Positions 57,199 to 63,840 of a DNA stretch of 63,840 bases are shown here, piece by piece (within the stretch, counting starts at the first letter, position 1; each line of letters begins with the position of its first letter). Under the pieces are notes generated by a model. The model did no database searches and was not told where the DNA came from. It worked only from the letters and a program-made list of their open reading frames with translations. This DNA comes from an uncultured Granulosicoccaceae bacterium (GTDB taxonomy: Bacteria > Pseudomonadota > Gammaproteobacteria > Granulosicoccales > Granulosicoccaceae), in NCBI GenBank assembly GCA_937922945.1, contig CAKZUP010000045.1:1-63840 (forward strand), read 5' to 3'. Made by a program: the position numbers and the translations under genes.

Positions 57199-58280
57199 GA
57201 GCGCTTGGATGATTTGGCTGTTGGGCTCTTTGCCGATGTGCTACCGGTTAGTTGGGAAAAAAGGCGTCGCGATGAACTCAGCAGCGAGAAGCCGGTGCGC
57301 TTTTTTTGCGTTTCAACGATCGCCTGACCTTCACAACCATCCAGCACAAACTGCTGAATTAATCCGTCGGCAACCGCCTGCTGAGCAGGTTCAATCCATC
57401 GCGTATTCAGCGTGTGCTTGGCTTGCAGTAGCGCATCGACATCGCCTTTTAGCCAGGCATCGTAAACACCGAGTTCAACAATAACCACTTTTCCATCGAT
57501 AGCCTGCCAATCGATCGCGGACGCATCGCGCACCGGGATCTTCAGGGCCGAGGCCAAACCGTGCGAAAACGCATCGGCTGCTACTAACGTGTCCACATCG
57601 GTAGGCGCATACTGCTCCAGCCGTCGACCACCCCAAAACCAAATTGCATTGATCGGCAACAGTTGTCGTTGCGCTCGCTCAGCATTCACCGGGTGATCAT
57701 GAAACAGCATCTGTACTTCCGTGAGTAGACGCCGCCAATCGCCGGCTTCAGATTGTCGAGGCAGGTAGTTCGCTATTTTGCCTGTGGCCAAAGAATGTGC
57801 TGGCCACGAATCGAGTTGCATGGCTGGCATACCGGTGAAGTACAGTTCACCCGTATCTTTGCGAATCAGTTTGAGTCCATCTTCTTCCACCAAGCCATTA
57901 ACAGATTCAACCAGCCGCTTCGAATCATCTGCGCTAATATCCAGCGCTTGATGAGGAATAAGCCGCGCGTTGGAGGTGTCGGCCTGCAGATGAACCAGTT
58001 CTGCACAGACGCAATCGGTATAGGACGAGGCTTGAGCGTCAATCAACAAGCAGTGCTGCGCAACGGGCAAATCCCCCAACGCCACGCCGGCCTGGCCAAG
58101 GCTACCCAGCACCGCTTGTTCGTAGCTGCTGTAGTCTGTTTTGAGCACAGAAGCCGCGTTCAGCTCGGCTGCTATTCTGGCGCTATCGCCCTTCGCAGGG
58201 TTTAATTCCGGTTCGCTGACGGAAAGTTCGGAAAAGCAGCCCGGCGCCACCAGTGTTACTTGGGCGGAATTGGTTGGCAT
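57195..58280 (-). CDS. RpfE-like conserved protein upstream of recJ
   Basis: From ATG 58280 the product has 361 residues; an ATG at 58304 would add eight. The conserved signature is LLPINAIWFWGGRRLEQY, with DWRRLLTEVQMLFHDHPVNAERA before it. This matches the RpfE-type proteins found next to recJ in xanthomonads and pseudomonads, sometimes described as related to phosphoglycerate mutase. Catalytic residues cannot be assigned and the role is unknown. The C-terminal tail is rich in Ser, Lys and Thr. It overlaps recJ by four bases. Confidence 0.75.
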   Translation of the reverse strand: MPTNSAQVTLVAPGCFSELSVSEPELNPAKGDSARIAAELNAASVLKTDYSSYEQAVLGSLGQAGVALGDLPVAQHCLLIDAQASSYTDCVCAELVHLQADTSNARLIPHQALDISADDSKRLVESVNGLVEEDGLKLIRKDTGELYFTGMPAMQLDSWPAHSLATGKIANYLPRQSEAGDWRRLLTEVQMLFHDHPVNAERAQRQLLPINAIWFWGGRRLEQYAPTDVDTLVAADAFSHGLASALKIPVRDASAIDWQAIDGKVVIVELGVYDAWLKGDVDALLQAKHTLNTRWIEPAQQAVADGLIQQFVLDGCEGQAIVETQKKRTGFSLLSSSRRLFSQLTGSTSAKSPTAKSSKRS

Positions 58281-58427
58281 TCTAATATCTGTCACACTAC
58301 ACATGGGTTGTTATGGTACCGAATTAGCAACCAAACAAGTATGAATGGAACTACTGAGAGCAGATTCCATCCTAATCAGCATTGATTATGATTTGTTAAC
58401 CCTCACCGAGGTTCGGATAAAAACGCC

Positions 58428-60575
58428 ATGAAGAACAAGAAAGTCATATTCGCCATCGTTATCGCGCTGGTGGCCGCATTTTTCATTCTTGATTTGGGGC
58501 GGTTTTTAAGTTTGGACTACTTGAAGAGCCAACAAGAGTCGCTGAACGATCTGTACACCAATAAGCCTTGGACTGTGATTGGCAGCTTTTTCGCCATTTA
58601 TGTCGCAGCTACTTCGCTCTCTTTGCCGGGAGCAGCCATATTGACTCTGGCAGCAGGCGCAATTTTTGGTTTATTCACAGGCACCCTGCTGGTCTCTTTT
58701 GCATCCTCCATTGGTGCCACCATTGCTTTTCTCGTGTCACGTTACTTACTGCGCGATACTATCGAGTCCAAGTTTGGCGATAAGCTTAAAACCTTTAACG
58801 ACAATATCGATAAAGACGGCGCGTTTTATTTATTCACACTTCGGTTGGTCCCCATCTTTCCATTCTTTCTGATTAATCTGGGAATGGGACTGACCAAATT
58901 AAAAACAGGTGTATTTTATCTGGTTAGTCAACTCGGTATGTTGGCAGGCACTGTCGTGTTTGTGAATGCCGGTACTCAGTTAGCAAAAATAGACAGCCTG
59001 AGTGGAATATTGTCACCAAAGCTGATTTTCTCATTTGCACTTCTGGGCATCTTTCCCTTAGTTGCTAAAAAAATTGTTGACATCATTCAAGCTCGAAAAG
59101 TTTACGCAGACTACCCGAAGCCTGACAGTTTTGACCGGGATATCGTTGCCATTGGCGCTGGTGCCGGTGGTCTGGTTTCTTCCTATATTGGTGCAGCAGT
59201 GAAAGCTAAAGTGTCACTGATCGAAAAGCACAAGATGGGTGGCGATTGCCTGAACTTCGGTTGCGTTCCGTCGAAGGCACTTATACGCAGCGCCAAACTC
59301 ATGGACAGTATTAATCATTCTGCAAAATACGGCGTTGAAACCGCGACCGGTGAAATTGATTTTGCCAAAACAATGTCTCGTGTGCACGATGTAATTCGAA
59401 AAATAGAACCACATGATTCAGTTGAACGCTATACCAATCTGGGTGTTGATGTTATTCAGGGTGAGGCGGAAATCACGTCGCCCTGGACCGTTGAAGTAAA
59501 CGGTCGCACACTGACAACGCGCAACATTATAGTCGCAACCGGTGCCCGCCCGTTCGTGCCACCTATTCCGGGATTGGATCAAATTAACTACTTAACCTCC
59601 GATAACCTCTGGGGTCTTACTAGCTTACCAAAACGTCTCGTTGTGCTCGGTGGCGGCCCGATTGGTTGCGAACTCACACAAGCCTTCAAGCGGCTTGGCA
59701 GCGACGTATGGCAAGTTGAAATGGTTGATCGCATCATGAATCGGGAAGACCCGGAAATTTCGGATATGGTGCAGCAGAAGTTTATTGAAGACGGTGTCAA
59801 CGTAATGGTAAATACCAAAGCCGTTGGAGTAGAAGTTGATAACGGTGGAGAGAAGCAGCTTATATGTGAGCACAACGGTGAAGAGCTCCGGTTGGCTTTC
59901 GATGAGATCATTGTCGCGGTTGGCAGAAGCGCACGCTCCGAGGGATTCGGGCTTGAAGAGCTGGAGATTAGTACCCGCCGCAATGGAACCATTGAAGTTA
60001 ACGACTACCTGCAAACACGATTCCCGAATATTTATGCAGTAGGCGATGTTGCCGGCCCCTATCAGTTTACGCACACCGCAGCCCATCAAGCGTGGTACGC
60101 AAGCGTTAATTCATTGTTCGGTACGTTTAAAAAATTCCGTGCCGATTATCGCGTTATACCTTGGGCCACCTTTACCGACCCGGAAGTTGCGCGTGTCGGT
60201 TTGAACGAGACGGAAGCCAAAGAACAAAACAAAGCCTATGAAGTAACAACCTACGGCATTGACGATCTTGATCGGGCCATTGCCGACAGTGCTGATCATG
60301 GCATGGTAAAAGTACTCACTGTACCGGGTAAGGACAAAATACTGGGTGTCACCATTATCGGAGCCAACGCAGGCGAGCTCATCGCTGAATATGTACTGGC
60401 AATGAAACACGGGCTTGGTCTGAATAAAATTCTGGGCACCATCCATATTTACCCGACCATGGCAGAAGCCAATAAGTACGCAGCCGGAGAATGGAAGCGC
60501 GCAAACCAACCGGAAACGCTGCTTAAGTGGGTTGAGAAGTATCACACCTGGCGCCGTGGTAGCAGCCCAGATTAG
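58428..60575 (+). CDS. TVP38/TMEM64 membrane domain fused to a flavin disulfide reductase
   Basis: The 715-residue protein has two parts. Residues about 1-225 are a TVP38/TMEM64 (SNARE-associated, DedA-related) membrane domain with helices at 6-22, 50-66 and 68-105, plus FTLRLVPIFPFFLINLGMG. Residues 235-715 are a pyridine-nucleotide disulfide oxidoreductase of the mercuric-reductase branch: FAD loop GAGAGG at 243-248, redox Cys274/Cys279 in GGDCLNFGCVPSK, an NAD loop GGGPIGCE, and a dimer domain. The usual C-terminal His of lipoamide dehydrogenases is replaced by Tyr (IYPTMAEANKYAAG), as in MerA-like enzymes. Electron transfer at the membrane is implied; the acceptor is unknown. Confidence 0.92.
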   Translation: MKNKKVIFAIVIALVAAFFILDLGRFLSLDYLKSQQESLNDLYTNKPWTVIGSFFAIYVAATSLSLPGAAILTLAAGAIFGLFTGTLLVSFASSIGATIAFLVSRYLLRDTIESKFGDKLKTFNDNIDKDGAFYLFTLRLVPIFPFFLINLGMGLTKLKTGVFYLVSQLGMLAGTVVFVNAGTQLAKIDSLSGILSPKLIFSFALLGIFPLVAKKIVDIIQARKVYADYPKPDSFDRDIVAIGAGAGGLVSSYIGAAVKAKVSLIEKHKMGGDCLNFGCVPSKALIRSAKLMDSINHSAKYGVETATGEIDFAKTMSRVHDVIRKIEPHDSVERYTNLGVDVIQGEAEITSPWTVEVNGRTLTTRNIIVATGARPFVPPIPGLDQINYLTSDNLWGLTSLPKRLVVLGGGPIGCELTQAFKRLGSDVWQVEMVDRIMNREDPEISDMVQQKFIEDGVNVMVNTKAVGVEVDNGGEKQLICEHNGEELRLAFDEIIVAVGRSARSEGFGLEELEISTRRNGTIEVNDYLQTRFPNIYAVGDVAGPYQFTHTAAHQAWYASVNSLFGTFKKFRADYRVIPWATFTDPEVARVGLNETEAKEQNKAYEVTTYGIDDLDRAIADSADHGMVKVLTVPGKDKILGVTIIGANAGELIAEYVLAMKHGLGLNKILGTIHIYPTMAEANKYAAGEWKRANQPETLLKWVEKYHTWRRGSSPD

Positions 60576-60662
60576 CATCGGTACACTGGAGCATAGTGCT
60601 GACCGGAGAAGCTTTACAAGCTTTTGCAGCGGCGTATACTGATTGTTATTCCAATTTTAACA

Positions 60663-61208
60663 ATGACATCTGACATGACTGCATCATCCAAAAAACAATC
60701 TGCGGGCGCGCCATTGCCAAGCTTCGCTGCCACGCGGCTCGATGGAACATCTACAACCTATAATGGTTTTGACGGCAAATGGGGTTTGCTTGTCGTGTAT
60801 CGTGGCAAACACTGCGGCCGCTGCAAAAAGTACCTGAACAAACTCGAAAGCATGCAAACTGCCTGGCGCGATGCAGGCTTTGAGATTTTCGTCGTCTCGG
60901 CAGACACCATAGAAAAAGCCAAAAGCGATGTTACCGAATTCGGTTGGACCTTCGATATCGCGTGCGAACTGCAAGAGGCCGATATGCATAAACTCGGCTT
61001 ATACGTTAGCGACCCACTCACGCCAGATGAAACCGATAGACGATTCGCTGAACCCGGAGTGTTCTGTATCCGACCTGATAACACGGTTCAAATTGCCGCT
61101 ATTTCCAACGGCCCCTCCGCCCGACCAGATCTTGAAGAGCTGCTCGACGGCATGATTTTCACGATCCAGAACGACAAACCAGCACGCGGCATGGTGAGCG
61201 CTTCTTAA
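60663..61208 (+). CDS. Peroxiredoxin-like redoxin
   Basis: From ATG 60663 the product has 181 residues with a thioredoxin-like AhpC/TSA fold: GAPLPSFAATRLDGT, LLVVYRGKHCGRCKKYLNKLESM with a CxxC pair, and FEIFVVSADTIEKAKS. The CGRC pair in place of the peroxiredoxin TxxC suggests a disulfide-exchange protein. An ATG at 60675 is also possible. It follows the membrane flavoprotein fusion by 87 bases on the same strand, so that enzyme could be its reductant, though this is inference. Confidence 0.82.
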   Translation: MTSDMTASSKKQSAGAPLPSFAATRLDGTSTTYNGFDGKWGLLVVYRGKHCGRCKKYLNKLESMQTAWRDAGFEIFVVSADTIEKAKSDVTEFGWTFDIACELQEADMHKLGLYVSDPLTPDETDRRFAEPGVFCIRPDNTVQIAAISNGPSARPDLEELLDGMIFTIQNDKPARGMVSAS

Positions 61209-61260
61209 GCGCTCCCTTCCCTGGCTACTCAACCGATTATTCCCACACAACCAAAGATCG

Positions 61261-62331
61261 TTACGCAGCAACCAAAAGTGCTCGCAAAGATTTTTCTTGC
61301 AAGCCAAATTCGCCGCTCACTTCAACGATTTGTCGCAAAGTTTCCGCATCAACAGGAATCCCTTCTGAGGAACGTTTTTCGCTACTCGCCAGCTCAGGCT
61401 CGCCGGGCATTAACACGTCGTCAGAACCTTGAGCCGCAGGCTTCGCTTTAATGTACTCATAAAATTCCAGGGTTCGACGCGTCACTTCATCGCGACTATT
61501 AAATGCGGTTGGATCGATAATAATGGACAGCATATTGTTGAACACACCCTCAGGAATATAATTTTCAGCTGCAACGGTTTCACCTCCGGCAAGCGCTCCT
61601 GCCAGCAGCTCAACAAACAAGCCCAAGCCCGAGCCTTTATGCTCACCGAAAGCCGACAATGCGCCCTCTCGCCGCAGTGCCATAGGATCGGGATCGGTAC
61701 TCGGCACACCGTTGGCGTCTATAAGATTACCCAGTGGCACTTGTTCACCCTTATTGCTTGCCACACGAATTTTTCCGAATGCAACCGTGCTGGTGGCTAA
61801 ATCCAACAATGGCTTTGCCTGACCATCAACTGGCATAGCCATACTAATCGGGTTAGTTGAAAATCCGGGTTCTCTCGCACCATAAGGTGCAACCAGCGGA
61901 GGGTGACCAACAACATTGACGAAGTGCAGCGATACATAGCCCTTAGCAGCGCAATATTCAGAATAGGTACCCACACGTGACACATGACCAGAATTTCTTA
62001 GACCCAGAATAGCGACTCGATGTTCGCCAATACTTTGCATCGCATGATCGAGCGCAAGCAAAGCCATTCGATGACCAAAACCACGTTTGGCATCAACAAT
62101 GGAAATAGCCCCTACGGAAGGGTGACAATCGGGCGTTTGATTTGGAATCAAATTGCCATCACGAACCTGTAACCCATACATGGGCAGCATGCCAATACCA
62201 TGCGAATCGTGGCCCGTCAGGTTCGCTAACACCAGATGGTTCGAGACGATTTCAGCTTCGCTTTCTGAGCATCCAAAACCCATCAGCACCTGGTTTGCGA
62301 ACTCGGTTAGAGACGCTTTTGTGTACTTCAT
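61261..62331 (-). CDS. Ldh-family NAD(P)-dependent oxidoreductase (malate/L-lactate dehydrogenase type)
   Basis: The 356-residue protein belongs to the Ldh_2 family (malate/lactate, ureidoglycolate, delta1-piperideine-2-carboxylate enzymes). Diagnostic parts are LANLTGHDSHGIGMLPMYGL with the catalytic His, GLRNSGHVSRVGTYSEYCAAKG, APYGAREPGFSTNPISMAMP and FGEHKGSGLGLFVELLAGAL. GGAG lies seven bases before the ATG. It is divergent from a GntR/FCD regulator, which suggests substrate-induced control. The exact substrate cannot be set. Confidence 0.9.
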   Translation of the reverse strand: MKYTKASLTEFANQVLMGFGCSESEAEIVSNHLVLANLTGHDSHGIGMLPMYGLQVRDGNLIPNQTPDCHPSVGAISIVDAKRGFGHRMALLALDHAMQSIGEHRVAILGLRNSGHVSRVGTYSEYCAAKGYVSLHFVNVVGHPPLVAPYGAREPGFSTNPISMAMPVDGQAKPLLDLATSTVAFGKIRVASNKGEQVPLGNLIDANGVPSTDPDPMALRREGALSAFGEHKGSGLGLFVELLAGALAGGETVAAENYIPEGVFNNMLSIIIDPTAFNSRDEVTRRTLEFYEYIKAKPAAQGSDDVLMPGEPELASSEKRSSEGIPVDAETLRQIVEVSGEFGLQEKSLRALLVAA

Positions 62332-62509
62332 TCTTCAGCTCCAATAGGCTTCACGTGTGCCACCTCGTGTCAAGTCAGTGTGAAAAAGGATTCGGTTGGC
62401 ATATAACCTAAATGTACTAAACACATGTCTATTTCGCGCATTATTCTTCTTGTTTACGTCTAAAATACCGCGATGCACAACCCAAAAGTTTATGTTACAT
62501 TCCCACCGA

Positions 62510-62537
62510 GTATTTTTTTTATCGTTAAAATAAATAC
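62510..62537. promoter_or_regulatory. 12-bp inverted repeat before the gntR gene
   Basis: Arms GTATTTTTTTTA (62510-62521) and TAAAATAAATAC (62526-62537) are complementary at 11 of 12 positions across a four-base gap. It lies 33 bases before the GntR-family start in the divergent promoter region, where an operator for that regulator would sit. Confidence 0.45.
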
Positions 62538-62569
62538 GGTGTTATGGATGATCGTATCAGGGTTGATGT

Positions 62570-63253
62570 ATGACGCGTATCCTCAAACCGGCAAAATCTC
62601 CCCCTGCTACTATTGTAGCGATGCAAAAAATCAAGCAATTGATTTTTAGCGGCGAACTGGCTGCCGATTCCAACCATCTCGAAACTGAACTCGCAGAACT
62701 ATTAGGCATGTCACGAACACCCGTTCGTGAAGCAACACTGATGATTCAAGCGCAAGGCCTGCTGGAAGTAAAGCCGCGCAAGGGCATCAGAATAAAAGCG
62801 ATCTCAATTAGTGACATTAATAACTTCTACGACGTATTAACCGAACTTGAATGTCTCGCCATAGCCCGTGCGGCCTCCGCCGAACTCTCAATGAACATGA
62901 TCAGCGAAGCACAGACACTGATAGACACTATCGGGTGCGCTTTAGCACGAGAGGATCGCCACGCCTGGATTGCGGCAGATGAAGAATTTCACTGCGAATT
63001 AGTCAAGCTCAGTGGCAATGAGCAGCTAGTGACCATTACGCGAAATATCCACGAACAAATGCGCAGGCTACGAATGGTCACGCTACATATGCGCCCACTG
63101 CCAGAACAATCGCAAGAAGATCACAAGGCCATCCTTAACGCCATCCTCGGGGGCGATGCCACACTTGCCGGCAAAATTGCGCGCGACCATCGTAATGCCG
63201 CTAGAACGATGTTAATCGAAATATTACAAAATGCAGGCTTTAAACGCTTATAA
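62570..63253 (+). CDS. GntR-family regulator, FCD (FadR-like) subgroup
   Basis: The 227-residue regulator has an N-terminal winged helix (IKQLIFSGELAADSNHLETELAELLGMSRTPVREATLMIQAQGLLEVKPRKGIRIK) and a C-terminal FCD domain. The domain's likely metal or ligand residues lie in DEEFHCELVKLSGN, SQEDHKAILNAI and ARDHRNAARTML. It is divergent from the Ldh-family dehydrogenase and probably represses it until an organic acid binds. Confidence 0.93.
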   Translation: MTRILKPAKSPPATIVAMQKIKQLIFSGELAADSNHLETELAELLGMSRTPVREATLMIQAQGLLEVKPRKGIRIKAISISDINNFYDVLTELECLAIARAASAELSMNMISEAQTLIDTIGCALAREDRHAWIAADEEFHCELVKLSGNEQLVTITRNIHEQMRRLRMVTLHMRPLPEQSQEDHKAILNAILGGDATLAGKIARDHRNAARTMLIEILQNAGFKRL

Positions 63254-63318
63254 TCTGGCGTGGCTTTCGCTATGCCCTTTGTGTCAGCAAGATACTCACT
63301 ATCAAGTTTTAATCACAC

Positions 63319-63840
63319 ATGTTGCGACTCGATCATCTGTTTATTATTGTTAGCCCGCAAGCACCAGAGGCCGATGCGTTAGTCGACATTGGTTTGAAAG
63401 AAGGTCGTGGGAATAGTCACACTGGTCAGGGCACCAGCAACCGTCGCTTTTTTTTTAATAACACAACGCTTGAGTTTCTGTATCTACACGACATAGCGGA
63501 AGCAATGAACGGTGCGGGTAAAGAATTGCGACTGGTAGAGCGGGCCATAAATGTGGAAGGCTCGCCTTTTGGACTAGTCGCCCGATGGAGCGACCCACAC
63601 TCAGAGCCCGATTTCCCGCATTGGAAATACCAACCAGACTACTTTCCCGAACCAATGGCTTTTTTCGTTGGTAACAACTCCAACAATTTTTCCGAACCGC
63701 TGTGCATCTGTATGCCGCCGGCCTTGTCTGTACCTGAAAATTTACCGACACCAAGAAACCATGATTGGGTGTTAACTGATCTAAAGCTCTGTATTCCTGG
63801 AAGCATGGCATCGAATGTACTCACTACATTTGGCGCGTGT
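63319..63840 (+). CDS. Glyoxalase-like (VOC) domain protein, 5' part
   Basis: The frame from ATG 63319 is open for 174 codons to the window end, so the gene is cut. It starts MLRLDHLFIIVSPQAPEADALVDIGLKEG, with RRFFFNNTTLEFLYLHD, the beta-alpha-beta-beta pattern of a VOC/glyoxalase-like domain. A second half-domain with PMAFFVGNN follows. Proteins of this kind are dioxygenase or lyase relatives, mostly of unknown substrate. It follows the GntR gene on the same strand. Confidence 0.75.
   Translation, partial: MLRLDHLFIIVSPQAPEADALVDIGLKEGRGNSHTGQGTSNRRFFFNNTTLEFLYLHDIAEAMNGAGKELRLVERAINVEGSPFGLVARWSDPHSEPDFPHWKYQPDYFPEPMAFFVGNNSNNFSEPLCICMPPALSVPENLPTPRNHDWVLTDLKLCIPGSMASNVLTTFGAC

Noticed and set aside
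1..63840. tRNA, rRNA, CRISPR, insertion sequences, prophage or attachment sites
   Set aside because: None seen: no cloverleaf-like segments, regular repeat-spacer arrays, transposase or integrase motifs were found by reading both strands.

Overview
The window is about 64 kb of a Gammaproteobacterium chromosome. The best evidence is the order fimV-truA-trpF-accD-folC-SPOR-cvpA-purF with asd and leuBDC just beyond, as in Pseudomonas. Other support comes from the divergent tesA/ybbA-ybbP pair, recJ next to an RpfE-type gene, and prfB with a programmed frameshift. Genus cannot be set from this sequence. No tRNA, rRNA, CRISPR array, insertion sequence or phage gene was seen, and almost all DNA is coding.

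Region 1 (1-3.6 kb) holds assorted genes: the end of a membrane protein, a GNAT acetyltransferase, an MDR oxidoreductase, a small membrane protein and a DUF6502 protein. Region 2 (3.6-23.8 kb) is the most interesting part, a periplasmic alcohol-oxidation island. On the minus strand it reads PedF-type cytochrome c550, MoxJ-like binding protein, SoxYZ-like carrier, SoxH-like metallohydrolase, PQQ alcohol dehydrogenase and a LuxR-type response regulator. The dehydrogenase carries the extra aspartate (W-D-Y-D) that marks lanthanide-dependent enzymes. Divergently there is a CXXCW protein with an extra C-terminal domain, followed by a tightly overlapped MoxR-DUF58-DUF4381-VWA-VWA-TPR-BatD operon. 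Facing that are a YVTN beta-propeller and an ABC-type binding protein of the PQQ families, then a soluble hybrid histidine kinase overlapped with a FIST-domain (NosP-like) sensor. PQQ synthesis genes, an aldehyde dehydrogenase, and the usual ABC ATPase and permease are not in the island.

Region 3 (23.8-44.2 kb) is housekeeping: purF, cvpA, SPOR, folC, accD, trpF, truA, fimV, asd, leuB, a GST, leuD, leuC, a divergent LysR regulator, a DUF3127 protein ending in an SSB-type acidic tail, aroC and relA. Region 4 (44.2-52.7 kb) has ybbP/ybbA divergent from tesA, a compact patatin-thioesterase-ABC permease-ABC ATPase operon, and a secreted protein of unknown function. Region 5 (52.7-63.8 kb) has lysS, prfB, recJ, an RpfE-like gene, a TVP38-flavoprotein disulfide reductase fusion, a redoxin, an Ldh-family dehydrogenase divergent from a GntR regulator, and the start of a glyoxalase-like gene cut by the window end.

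In the island, the likely flow is alcohol to PQQ dehydrogenase to cytochrome c550 to the respiratory chain. The MoxR/VWA/BatD set and the relay proteins probably mature or load the enzyme. The histidine kinase and LuxR regulator are candidates for controlling expression. These functional links are inferred from gene families and layout.
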